Shown one piece after another: positions 1 through 7,445 of a stretch of DNA of 9,051 bases. The notes beneath the pieces are model-generated. The model was given only the letters and a program-made list of their open reading frames with translations. It searched no databases and had not been told where the DNA came from. A program made the position numbers and the translations under genes. Origin of the DNA: Ghiorsea sp. (GTDB lineage Bacteria > Pseudomonadota > Zetaproteobacteria > Mariprofundales > Mariprofundaceae); NCBI GenBank assembly GCA_030950765.1, contig JAUZQX010000164.1:1-9051 (forward strand), given 5' to 3'. Every line of letters begins with the position of its first letter. The first letter of the stretch is position 1.

Positions 1-2
1 CT

Positions 3-524
3 AACTACAAACAAGCTTGGCAAGCTATGATGCAGCAAAAGTTAGGCTTAAACACCTTTGATGAAGGTTTGGTTGAGCAATTGATGCATAATTTGGAACA
101 AATGGAAACGGACATGACCATTTTTTTCCGCAAACTGGCAGATATTCAGGCTAGCGATAGTCCCAAGCAATGTTTAAACAAAGTCCGCGATGCTTTTTAT
201 GCCACGGATGACCTTGAAGGTAAGCTGGCAGATGTTTGGGCACACTGGTTTGAAAGTTATGTGCAACACATTAAAAAAGACGATAACAACACACGTAAAA
301 CCAGTATGAACCAAACCAATCCCAAGTATGTTTTGCGCAACTATCTGGCACAACTTGTCATTGATAAGGCCAATACAGGCGACTTATCCATGTTACACGA
401 GCTGTTTGAAGTGCTGAAAAAACCTTATGATGAACAACCTGAACATGAGGCAAAATATGCACAAAAACGTCCTGATTGGGCAAAAGAAAAAGCAGGGTGC
501 TCTATGTTATCGTGCAGTTCATAA
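3..524 (+). CDS. selO: Protein adenylyltransferase SelO (YdiU family), C-terminal part only
   Basis: This is the last 173 residues of a SelO/YdiU pseudokinase; the frame is open to the left edge, so the start and catalytic domain lie outside the window. Known family role: SelO proteins use a kinase-like fold to transfer AMP to Ser, Thr or Tyr of target proteins, in links to oxidative stress. Recognition rests on the family's C-terminal block: NPKYVLRNYLAQ, then PYDEQPEHEAKYAQKRPDWA, and the terminal SCSS. The Cys third from the end sits where eukaryotic SelO has selenocysteine. A second Cys five residues before it gives a CxxxxC tail. The usual family length is near 480-500 residues, so about two thirds is missing here. 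The ATG at position 27 is internal, not the start. A response regulator gene follows 47 bp downstream on the same strand. Confidence 0.93.
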   Translation, partial: NYKQAWQAMMQQKLGLNTFDEGLVEQLMHNLEQMETDMTIFFRKLADIQASDSPKQCLNKVRDAFYATDDLEGKLADVWAHWFESYVQHIKKDDNNTRKTSMNQTNPKYVLRNYLAQLVIDKANTGDLSMLHELFEVLKKPYDEQPEHEAKYAQKRPDWAKEKAGCSMLSCSS

Positions 525-571
525 CCACCTGCTCTTGCACTTCATCATTATAGTATCTAACATGTATAGTC

Positions 572-1063
572 ATGGGACATTTTCATTATATTGATGATAA
601 CACCGAACTTCTCAATACCTTTCAAGATATATTGACCATATTTGAACACTCCGTTGAAGTTTTTAGCTGCCCCGTTCAATACTTAGCCTATTGCCAAAAT
701 GAAACCTATCAACCACCTGATGCTATCTTTACAGATGTCGTGATGCCAAAAATGAATGGTCACACCCTCATACAAGAACTTAGCGCTATTTTCCCTCAGC
801 AACGTTTCATTACCGTGTCAGGTTTTCAAGAAAAAACCAATGTCCAACAGCAAAAAACATGCCTGCACCTGCATAAACCCTTCGACTTCAATGAATTGGA
901 ACATATTTTAACCAGCATCATCTCTTGCAACCAAAGCATACCTAAACTTACAGCACCGCAATGCAAATGTTTGCAAGGAACAACAGAGCATTGCCAATCC
1001 CAACAAGCCTGCCCAAAATTAAACAATATGGTTAACCACGGTACTCAGGTTTTAATACCCTAA
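572..1063 (+). CDS. Single-domain response regulator (CheY-like receiver) with cysteine-rich tail
   Basis: The 163-residue protein is a phosphoacceptor receiver domain with no recognisable output domain. Visible receiver landmarks are the acidic pair D8-D9 in YIDDN, the predicted phosphorylation site D55 in IFTDVVMPKMNG, S83 at the switch position, and K102-P103. The receiver ends near residue 117. The remaining 45 or so residues carry Cys at 119, 131, 133, 141 and 147 plus His140, which resembles a small metal-binding or redox-active segment; this is inference, as I do not recognise it as a known domain. The start follows an in-frame stop at 551-553, and no better start exists. I see no good Shine-Dalgarno sequence. 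No histidine kinase lies nearby, so its partner is unknown. The 3' end overlaps the convergent isomerase gene by 32 bp. Confidence 0.85.
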   Translation: MGHFHYIDDNTELLNTFQDILTIFEHSVEVFSCPVQYLAYCQNETYQPPDAIFTDVVMPKMNGHTLIQELSAIFPQQRFITVSGFQEKTNVQQQKTCLHLHKPFDFNELEHILTSIISCNQSIPKLTAPQCKCLQGTTEHCQSQQACPKLNNMVNHGTQVLIP

Positions 1064-1913
1064 TATCCGCCTCATCCATCAATTTTTTCAACCAGTCATC
1101 AAAATCTTTTTTACGCAGAATACTCACAATTTCATCTTTCACGTCATCCACACTGGGCATATTGCCTTCTTTTTTACCCAGCCATTCAATAATATGCCAG
1201 CCAAACTTGGTTTTGACAGGTTTACTTAAACGCCGTTTTTCATTCAACGCGAAAGCAGCATCTTCAAAAGGTTTAACCATAGAACCGCGAGCAAACCAGT
1301 TCAAATCGCCACCCCGCCCTTTATTGCTATCATCAATGGAATACTCTGCTGCCAAAGCAGGAAAACGATCGGGTTTACGTTTCAAGATTTTTAAAACTTC
1401 CAACGCCTTTTGCTTGCTTGATAACAAAATATGCCGCGCATGAATTTGCTCAGGGATTCTAAAGTCATCCATATGTTTTTTATAATATGTCTGAATCTGA
1501 CTGTCATCAAACACCGTTTTATCTTGTTTCTGCCAGCTTCTAACACTTTGTATCAGTACGGAGTTCTTCGCTTGGTGAATACGGTGCTGAATCAATGGGT
1601 CTCTATCCAAACCCATGCCTTTTGCCTTTTGAGCGACGGCTTCACGCTGAATCATCACATGCAATATCTTCGCCCGCGCTGCTTCATCCTGTATCAAGTG
1701 GCGCATCGATTCGGGCATACTTAAAATCTCATAATCAATATCAATATCATGAATCTCAGTACCACTCACCACAGCCACCACAGGGCTATCAACATGCGGC
1801 TTGGTTTCACCCGTACTTTTGTTTTCACAACCAACCAATACCAACAACATCAAACAAAGGGAAAACATCAATTGATTCTTTGGTAACACGCTATCATTCG
1901 CAATACTTTTCAT
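1032..1913 (-). CDS. Peptidyl-prolyl cis-trans isomerase, parvulin (PpiC/SurA) type lipoprotein
   Basis: This is a predicted 293-residue lipoprotein foldase acting in the periplasm on exported proteins. From the chosen ATG at 1913 the protein has a basic N-terminus, a hydrophobic stretch (about residues 15-28) and a lipobox LVGC with the lipidated Cys at residue 29. A SurA_N-like helical region follows (about 38-150, starting VVAVVSGTEI). The parvulin domain is at about 155-250, with HARHILL (158-164), GGDLNWF (201-207) and FGWHII (237-242). A longer reading to 2009 would put 32 residues before this start and run into the cstA coding region, so it is rejected. A shorter start at 1868 would lose the basic n-region. 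No clear Shine-Dalgarno sequence precedes either start, so the exact start is uncertain. The layout resembles the EpsD-like lipoprotein isomerases, but no polysaccharide genes are nearby to support that role. Confidence 0.88.
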   Translation of the reverse strand: MKSIANDSVLPKNQLMFSLCLMLLVLVGCENKSTGETKPHVDSPVVAVVSGTEIHDIDIDYEILSMPESMRHLIQDEAARAKILHVMIQREAVAQKAKGMGLDRDPLIQHRIHQAKNSVLIQSVRSWQKQDKTVFDDSQIQTYYKKHMDDFRIPEQIHARHILLSSKQKALEVLKILKRKPDRFPALAAEYSIDDSNKGRGGDLNWFARGSMVKPFEDAAFALNEKRRLSKPVKTKFGWHIIEWLGKKEGNMPSVDDVKDEIVSILRKKDFDDWLKKLMDEADIRVLKPEYRG

Positions 1914-1962
1914 GTGCGCTAGCGTATCGCTATACTTCTGTAATAAAAAGGGGAAAGTTTTC
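1914..1962. promoter_or_regulatory. Divergent intergenic region with cstA ribosome binding site and small dyad
   Basis: These 49 bp separate the divergent isomerase and cstA starts. AAGGGG at 1948-1953, 9 nt before the ATG at 1963, is a good ribosome binding site and decides the cstA start. A possible -10 hexamer TATACT lies at 1931-1936 for cstA, but its -35 is weak (TTTTCA at 1907-1912, spacer 18). A dyad TAGCG-TAT-CGCTA occupies 1920-1932 and touches that -10, so it could be an operator; this is inference. Confidence 0.4.
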
Positions 1963-3657
1963 ATGTCACCAGCAGTTATGGCTATTCTTGTCATCAGTTT
2001 ATACCTCACATTTTATCATTTTTATGCCAAACGTGTGCTTGCTCTCAAAGTTTTCGCACTTGATGATAACAACATCACCCCCGCTCATAGTATGAACGAT
2101 GGTGTGGATTTTGTACCTGCCAATAAATACATTTTATTTGGACATCACTACGCATCTATTGCGGGTTTAGCCCCCATGCTGGGCCCTGCCATTGCTGTGA
2201 TTTGGGGCTGGTTACCCGCTTTATGTTGGGTGGTATTTGGTACACTTTTGATTGGTGCAGTTCATGATTTTTCTGCTTTGGTACTTTCTTCTCGGTTCAA
2301 AGGGCAAAGTGTGGGTTCGATTGCTAAAGATGTGATTTCACCACGAACTAGGCTTTTATTTTTACTCGTCATTTTCTTCCTTGTTGCCCTTGCAATGGGT
2401 GTGTTTGTCTTGGTGATTTCAGGGCTGTTCGCTGCCCCTGATGTTGCCAACATTCCTTCTACTTCACATCCCGAAGCAGTCTTCCCCACTTATTCACTCA
2501 TGCTGATTGCCATGGTCATTGGTTTCTTGGTCTACAAAAAGAACCTGCCCGTTTGGCCTTTGATCGGCTTGGGTTTTGTTGCCATGTTGATCACCACTTG
2601 GTGGGGTTTAGACAATCCAGTGACAGGTTTCACAGCCACGGATTGGACATGGTCGTTACTCACCTATGCCTTTATTGCCAGTGTGCTGCCTGTATGGCTT
2701 TTATTACAACCCCGTGACTTCTTAAACTCACTTCTTTTGTATTTGGCGCTTGCCATGATGTTGATTGGTTTCTTCATCTTAGACCCTGAATGGGTTGCCC
2801 CTGCCATCAATCCCAACCCTGAGGGTGCGCCACCGATGCTTCCCTTCTTGTTTATCGTGATTGCTTGCGGCGCTGTTTCAGGTTTTCACGGCATTGTTGC
2901 ATCGGGTACAACCGCCAAACAGTTGGACAAAGAAAGTGATGCCCCCTTGATTGGTTATGGCGGCATGATTGGTGAATCATTGCTCGCACTCTTGGCGGTG
3001 CTTGCCACCACAGCAGGTGCATTTTCTAGCCGTGCAGATTGGGAAGTCTTTTATGGTTCGTGGAGCCAAGCTGTCGGTTTACATCAAAAACTTGGCGTAT
3101 TCATTCAAGGTAATGCCAATTTTATTCACCAACTGGGTGTGCCTTTGGATTATGCCGCTGCATTTATCAGCGTGGTAGTGGTGGGTTTTGCCATGACATC
3201 GGTGGATACAGGTGCACGTTTATTACGTTTTAACATCCAAGAAATTGGTAAAACGATTAATGTTAAAGTCTTGGGGAATCGTTATTTAGCAACATTTTTA
3301 GCTGTGTCTGCCATGGGTTTCTTCGCCTTCTTTGAAATGGATGGCAAACCTGCGGGATTATTCTTATGGACATTGTTTGGCACGACCAACCAAATCTTGG
3401 CGGGTTTAACCCTGCTCACCGTAACCATCTATCTATACCGTAAAAAGAAACCTATACTTTATACATTATTACCCATGTTATTGGTGCTCGGCACAACTAT
3501 TGCTGGCATGATTATGGGTATGATGGGCGCAATTGAAAAAGAGCAGTGGACAGTCGCGGCTGTTGGCTTCAGCATATTTGCATTGGCGGTGTGGGTTTTA
3601 ATTGAAGCACTGCTGGTGGTTAAAAAGATTAAAAACGAGCGTACGCAACAAACATAA
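1963..3657 (+). CDS. cstA: CstA-family carbon starvation / peptide or pyruvate transporter
   Basis: This 564-residue inner-membrane protein has at least a dozen hydrophobic segments and belongs to the CstA family. E. coli members CstA and BtsT import peptides or pyruvate, particularly during carbon limitation; the substrate here cannot be read from sequence. Family blocks seen are FGHHYASIAGLAPMLGPAIA (59-78), GAVHDF (98-103), SGFHGIVASGTTAKQL (306-321), SVDTGARLLR (413-422) and LFGTTNQILAGLTL (471-484). These cover the CstA core and the C-terminal five-helix part. At 564 residues it is clearly shorter than the roughly 700-residue E. coli proteins and matches the short form of the family. The start at 1963 is chosen for its AAGGGG ribosome binding site. 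An upstream in-frame ATG at 1912 would add a Cys-containing leader and overlap the isomerase start. It is the first gene of the probable seven-gene operon. Confidence 0.93.
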   Translation: MSPAVMAILVISLYLTFYHFYAKRVLALKVFALDDNNITPAHSMNDGVDFVPANKYILFGHHYASIAGLAPMLGPAIAVIWGWLPALCWVVFGTLLIGAVHDFSALVLSSRFKGQSVGSIAKDVISPRTRLLFLLVIFFLVALAMGVFVLVISGLFAAPDVANIPSTSHPEAVFPTYSLMLIAMVIGFLVYKKNLPVWPLIGLGFVAMLITTWWGLDNPVTGFTATDWTWSLLTYAFIASVLPVWLLLQPRDFLNSLLLYLALAMMLIGFFILDPEWVAPAINPNPEGAPPMLPFLFIVIACGAVSGFHGIVASGTTAKQLDKESDAPLIGYGGMIGESLLALLAVLATTAGAFSSRADWEVFYGSWSQAVGLHQKLGVFIQGNANFIHQLGVPLDYAAAFISVVVVGFAMTSVDTGARLLRFNIQEIGKTINVKVLGNRYLATFLAVSAMGFFAFFEMDGKPAGLFLWTLFGTTNQILAGLTLLTVTIYLYRKKKPILYTLLPMLLVLGTTIAGMIMGMMGAIEKEQWTVAAVGFSIFALAVWVLIEALLVVKKIKNERTQQT

Positions 3658-3678
3658 AAGCAAACGAGGAGCTTTTCT

Positions 3679-5061
3679 ATGCCAGTTTCTAAACCTGATT
3701 CCACGACGAAAGCATTACCTTACATCTATGTATTAGATACCAATGTATTGATTCATGACCCCAACGCATTACTGCGTTTTGATGAACACCATGTGGTCAT
3801 TCCCGTGGTTGTATTAGAAGAAATGGACAAAGTGAAACGCGGCATGGATGAAATCGCGCGTAATATTCGCGAAGCATCGCGCACCTTGGATATGTTAAGT
3901 GCTGAACAAGATGATTTATCCCAAGGTTGTGAGCTTGCAGGTGGTGGTCGCTTATTCTTTGAGTTGGATGACAAAACCGATGGTTTACCCGACTCCTTCA
4001 CCCACGGCATGGCAGATAATCGTATTATTGCTGTCACCATGCGTTTACAACAGAAAAACCCCAAGAAAAAGGTCGTTTTAGTATCCAAAGACATCAATTT
4101 ACGCATCAAAGCCCGTGCTTTGGGCTTAAAAACAGAAGACTACCGTTCTGACCGAGTCATTGAAGACATCAATGTATTGTCCACAGGCATCATAACATTG
4201 TCTCATGAGTCGTGGGAAGCCATGGCAAAAGATATGGTGGTCAGTGATATGGAATTTGGTAACCGTTATGAAGTAACTTGGCCCAAAGATATAGCCCTGC
4301 CCCATTTGCATAATTTCATCAATCTACCTGGAGAATTGGAAGTATCACTTCGTTGCAGCAAAATCGAAGATGAAGGGCGTATTACCCTCGAAGATACGTG
4401 TTCATACCGCAGCTCTCGCCATGCCATCTGGGGTGTTCAAGCACGTAATGCCGAGCAAAACCTTGCCATGAACTTACTCATGGATGCCGATTTGGATTTA
4501 GTCTCATTGATGGGCGTAGCGGGTTCAGGCAAAACATTATTAGCACTGGCTTGCGGTTTGCATCAAACCTTGGACATGGGTTTGTATGATAAAATATTGG
4601 TCACCCGTGCTACCGTACCTATGGGTCAGGACATTGGTTTTTTACCGGGCACTGAAAAAGAAAAAATCGAGCCTTGGATGGGTGCGATTACCGATAATTT
4701 GGCCTACCTCTTAGATGAACAAACCACCGATATTTCATCGGTTCTGGGGCAACATCGCATTGAAATCGCAGCCCTTTCTTTTGCTCGGGGGCGTACATTC
4801 AGCCGTACATGGTTGATTATCGATGAAGCACAAAACCTCACCCCACACCAGATGAAAACCTTGGTCACCCGTATGGGTAAAGGCTCAAAAATCCTTATTT
4901 TGGGTAACAATGCCCAAATTGACACCCCTTACCTCACTGCCCATACCAATGGTTTAACATTAGCTGTCAAACAGTTCTCCGATTGGGCGTTTTCAGGACA
5001 TGTGCAATTACAAGCCAGCGAACGCTCTCGTTTAGCTGCGCACGCTGCTGAGGTGTTATAA
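3679..5061 (+). CDS. PIN-domain PhoH-like ATPase (PhoH2/YlaK type)
   Basis: This 460-residue cytoplasmic protein fuses an N-terminal PIN nuclease domain to a C-terminal PhoH P-loop ATPase. In the PIN domain (about 15-150) the likely metal-binding acids are D20 (LDTN), E47 or E48 (VVLEEMDK), D113 (MADNR) and D138 (VSKD). The ATPase (about 250-460) has Walker A GVAGSGKT at 279-286, Walker B LIIDEAQN at 379-386, then ILGNNAQIDTPYL and a terminal ASERSR. Mycobacterial PhoH2, the best-studied PIN-PhoH, is reported as an RNA helicase with ribonuclease activity, so RNA unwinding and cleavage is the likely job. All key residues are present and the length is normal. GAGGAG at 3666-3671, 7 nt before the ATG, supports the start. 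It lies 21 bp after cstA and 3 bp before the permease gene. No antitoxin-like small gene precedes it, unlike the mycobacterial arrangement. Confidence 0.94.
   Translation: MPVSKPDSTTKALPYIYVLDTNVLIHDPNALLRFDEHHVVIPVVVLEEMDKVKRGMDEIARNIREASRTLDMLSAEQDDLSQGCELAGGGRLFFELDDKTDGLPDSFTHGMADNRIIAVTMRLQQKNPKKKVVLVSKDINLRIKARALGLKTEDYRSDRVIEDINVLSTGIITLSHESWEAMAKDMVVSDMEFGNRYEVTWPKDIALPHLHNFINLPGELEVSLRCSKIEDEGRITLEDTCSYRSSRHAIWGVQARNAEQNLAMNLLMDADLDLVSLMGVAGSGKTLLALACGLHQTLDMGLYDKILVTRATVPMGQDIGFLPGTEKEKIEPWMGAITDNLAYLLDEQTTDISSVLGQHRIEIAALSFARGRTFSRTWLIIDEAQNLTPHQMKTLVTRMGKGSKILILGNNAQIDTPYLTAHTNGLTLAVKQFSDWAFSGHVQLQASERSRLAAHAAEVL
5050..5055 (+). promoter_or_regulatory. Ribosome binding site deciding a TTG start
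   Basis: GAGGTG inside the last codons of the PIN-PhoH gene lies 9 nt before the TTG at 5065. It supports that non-ATG start and suggests the permease is translated in coupling with the gene before it. Confidence 0.6.
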
Positions 5062-5064
5062 ACC

Positions 5065-5886
5065 TTGCTACAAACGCTCAAGTCCAACCCTTTAATGCTC
5101 ACAGGGGCAATCATTGTTGCCTTTGTCTCTACCATTGCCATTTTTGCACCATGGCTTGCACCCTATGACCCTGACCATATCGTGATTCGTGATATGTTGC
5201 TGCCACCATCTGCTGAACATTGGTGTGGCACAGACACTTTAGGGCGCGATGTGTTTTCACGGCTTTTGTATGGTGCGCGTATTTCTTTGCTTGTCGGGTT
5301 GGTCGCGGTGGGCATTGCATTATTGGTCGGTATTATCTTAGGCGCGATTGCAGGTTATGCAGGCGGTTTATGGGATAATATCATCATGCGTTGGACAGAT
5401 ATGGTGTTGTGTTTCCCCACTTTCTTTTTAATTTTGGCTGTGATTGCATTTTTAGAACCATCTATTTGGAATATCATGATTATTATTGGTTTAACCTCAT
5501 GGATGGGTGTCACACGATTGCTAAGAGCCGAATTTCTAAGTTTAAGAGAACGCGAGTTTGTGCTCGCAGCCCAAAGTATTGGCACACCACCTTTACGAAT
5601 GGTGTGGTCGTATATGTTGCCCAATGCCATGGGGCCGTTGTTGGTCTCTGCCGTGCTTGGCATTGCAGGTGCGGTGTTGATTGAATCGGGTTTATCATTC
5701 TTAGGTTTAGGTGTGCAACCACCCACAGCATCGTGGGGAAATATGCTCACTGAAGGCAAAGATAACATCCAAATTGCATGGTGGCTGTCCGTCTATCCTG
5801 GGTTGGCGATTTTGATTACGGTATTGGGTTATAATTTACTCGGCGAAGGGTTAAGAGATGTATTTGACCCCAAGCTCAAACGGTAA
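5065..5886 (+). CDS. ABC transporter permease, OppC/DppC type
   Basis: This 273-residue inner-membrane permease belongs to the peptide/nickel ABC importer group; it would pair with a DppB-like permease, two ATPases and a binding protein. Visible features are a first membrane helix (about 12-31), the family motif GTDTLGRDVFSRLLYGARIS from residue 55, and the EAA loop EREFVLAAQSIG (162-173) that contacts the ATPase. The C-terminal GLSFLGLGVQPPTASWG block and the ending LLGEGLRDVFDPKLKR are also typical. The protein looks complete at the normal length. The start is TTG, supported by the upstream GAGGTG; there is no ATG ahead of the first helix. It begins 3 bp after the PhoH-like gene. Its usual partners are not in this window, which is odd for a family normally in a five-gene cluster, so its partners must be elsewhere or its job is different. 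The substrate is unknown. Confidence 0.92.
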   Translation: MLQTLKSNPLMLTGAIIVAFVSTIAIFAPWLAPYDPDHIVIRDMLLPPSAEHWCGTDTLGRDVFSRLLYGARISLLVGLVAVGIALLVGIILGAIAGYAGGLWDNIIMRWTDMVLCFPTFFLILAVIAFLEPSIWNIMIIIGLTSWMGVTRLLRAEFLSLREREFVLAAQSIGTPPLRMVWSYMLPNAMGPLLVSAVLGIAGAVLIESGLSFLGLGVQPPTASWGNMLTEGKDNIQIAWWLSVYPGLAILITVLGYNLLGEGLRDVFDPKLKR

Positions 5887-5895
5887 ACACAAGCT

Positions 5896-6360
5896 ATGAA
5901 CCACGAAGATTATATGCAACTTGCTTTGACACAGGCACAGCTTGCAGCAGACATGGATGAAGTACCTGTGGGTGCTGTATTGGTTACAGAAGATGGGCAA
6001 GTGTTTACAGCACACAATGCACCCATCCATAAACATGATGCAACATGCCATGCAGAAATTGAAGTGATACGCAAAACATCTGCGACCATAGGTAATTACC
6101 GTTTATTGAACAGCACTTTATATGTCACCCTTGAGCCATGTTTGATGTGCGCGGGGGCTATCATTCATGCCCGCATTGGCACGATAGTGTATGGCGCAGA
6201 TGATAACAAAACAGGTGCGGTGTCTTCACTCTATCAAGTCTTATCCGATAAGCGTTTAAATCATCAACCACACATCATTTCAGGTGTTTTACAAGACAAG
6301 TGCAGCCAGCAATTACGTGCGTTTTTCAAAGCCAAACGTTTAAAGAAAAAGAATGGCTGA
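5896..6360 (+). CDS. tadA: tRNA-specific adenosine deaminase TadA
   Basis: The 154-residue zinc enzyme converts adenosine to inosine at the wobble position 34 of tRNA-Arg(ACG), which lets one tRNA read several Arg codons. The deaminase zinc site is intact: H52 and the proton-shuttling E54 in CHAEIEVIR, and C82 and C85 in EPCLMCAGAIIHARI. The N-terminal DEVPVGAVLV is also typical, as are GNYRLLNSTLYVT and VYGADDNKTGAV. The length is usual for TadA. A small deviation is Cys51 just before the HAE motif, where Ala is common. The ATG is 9 bp after the permease stop with no strong ribosome binding site, so translation may be coupled. Its last 8 bp overlap the start of the alkC gene. Confidence 0.95.
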   Translation: MNHEDYMQLALTQAQLAADMDEVPVGAVLVTEDGQVFTAHNAPIHKHDATCHAEIEVIRKTSATIGNYRLLNSTLYVTLEPCLMCAGAIIHARIGTIVYGADDNKTGAVSSLYQVLSDKRLNHQPHIISGVLQDKCSQQLRAFFKAKRLKKKNG

Positions 6361-7429
6361 ACCACTAAAAAACTTATATAACGAGACATTTTTTAAGTCC
6401 TTAAATACTGCCATGTGCCAAGCTTACCCTGCCTTTGATAAAACAAAGTTTAACGCACTTATCTTTGATGAAAACTGGGAAATCAAGGCGCTCAAACAAA
6501 GGATGCGGCATATCACAGAGTCCTTACATCAATGTTTACCCGACTACAAACAAGCTATCCCTATACTCAAAGCAGCCTCAAGCCAGTTTTCCAACACATT
6601 TACACATATGTTTTTTCCAGAATATGCTGAACTTTATGGCTTGAATGAGTTTGATATATCCATGAATGCCTTGGAGCATTTTACACAGTATTCATCCTCT
6701 GAATTTGCTATCCGTCCGTTTATCATCCAAGACCCCGACAAAACCATGCAACAAATGAAAATCTGGGCAACACATAAAAATGAACATGTACGCCGTTTGG
6801 CATCCGAAGGTTGTCGCCCACGTTTGCCTTGGGCAATGCAGCTGCCCGCTTTTGTGCAAGACCCAAGCCCTGCTTTGGAAATTTTAGAGCAACTCAAACA
6901 TGATGAAAGCCTGTATGTGCGGCGCAGTGTTGCCAACAATTTAAACGACATTGCCAAAGACCACCCGCAACTCGTGTGTGATATTGCCAAGTCTTGGCTG
7001 GGTTTTGATGCTGATACTGATTGGCTTGTCAAACATGCATGCCGTACCCTTTTAAAACAAGCCCACCCCGAAGTGTTGGCATTATTTGGTTTTATACCTG
7101 CCGAACATGTTCAAGTTCAAGATTTCAAGGTAACGCCCAAAGTAAACTGGCGTGGAAAAGTAACGTTTTCAGTCACTTTAAATAGTAATGAACCACTAGG
7201 AAAACTTCGTTTGGAGTTTGCCATCGACTTTATAAAAGCCAACGGAAAAACGGCTAGAAAAGTGTTCAAAATATCTGAGTCTAATATCAAAGAAACATCC
7301 AAAATCATTGAGAAGTCGTTTAGCTTCAAACCCATATCCACACGCAAGTATTATGCTGGAGAACACCAACTATCGTTAATCATCAATGGACAAGAATGCG
7401 CAAGGCAAAGTTTTCTGCTAACATTATAA
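6353..7429 (+). CDS. alkC: AlkC-type DNA alkylation repair glycosylase with C-terminal Ig-like domain
   Basis: This 358-residue protein matches the AlkC branch of HEAT-repeat DNA glycosylases, which excise cationic alkylated bases such as N3-methyladenine without flipping them out. The N-terminal AEPLKNLYNETFF is characteristic. The HEAT-like core (about 60-245) includes EHVRRLASEGCRPRLPW (144-160), LYVRRSVANNLNDIAKDHP (from 187) and WLVKHACRTLLKQAHPEVL (from 224). From about residue 250 the composition turns to beta strands (FKVTPKVNWRGKVTFSV onward). This fits the Ig-like domain described for the AlkC subgroup that has one, where it helps hold DNA. The ATG overlaps the tadA stop by 8 bp, which suggests translational coupling. 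Phe codons are 22 TTT to 3 TTC, the ordinary bias of this region. I am confident of the family; the Ig-like assignment is by pattern only. Confidence 0.88.
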   Translation: MAEPLKNLYNETFFKSLNTAMCQAYPAFDKTKFNALIFDENWEIKALKQRMRHITESLHQCLPDYKQAIPILKAASSQFSNTFTHMFFPEYAELYGLNEFDISMNALEHFTQYSSSEFAIRPFIIQDPDKTMQQMKIWATHKNEHVRRLASEGCRPRLPWAMQLPAFVQDPSPALEILEQLKHDESLYVRRSVANNLNDIAKDHPQLVCDIAKSWLGFDADTDWLVKHACRTLLKQAHPEVLALFGFIPAEHVQVQDFKVTPKVNWRGKVTFSVTLNSNEPLGKLRLEFAIDFIKANGKTARKVFKISESNIKETSKIIEKSFSFKPISTRKYYAGEHQLSLIINGQECARQSFLLTL

Positions 7430-7445
7430 TACCGATGGAGGTTTT

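Noticed and set aside
513..524. Possible selenocysteine at the SelO C-terminus
   Set aside because: The key position is coded by a Cys codon (TGC), with no in-frame TGA, as in most bacterial SelO.
535..570. Possible promoter between selO and the response regulator (TTGCAC with TATAGT-like boxes)
   Set aside because: No pair of boxes has a spacer near 17 bp (8, 13 or 24), so it is not supported.
1162..1724. Plus-strand open frames opposite the isomerase gene
   Set aside because: They have no family resemblance and are antisense shadows of a clear PpiC-type gene.
1912..1962. Longer N-terminus for CstA, starting at 1912
   Set aside because: The ATG at 1963 has a well-placed AAGGGG site, and the extra 17 residues do not look like part of the family.
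1914..2009. Longer N-terminus for the minus-strand isomerase, starting at 2009
   Set aside because: It would run through the divergent intergenic region into cstA and bury the lipoprotein signal; the lipobox fits a start at 1913.
3753..4109. 118-codon minus-strand open frame inside the PIN-PhoH gene
   Set aside because: The protein is Ser-rich with no recognisable motif, and the plus-strand gene is unambiguous.
3679..5061. PIN-PhoH as a toxin-antitoxin or defence component
   Set aside because: No small antitoxin gene precedes it, and the gene looks like the common housekeeping PIN-PhoH of proteobacteria.
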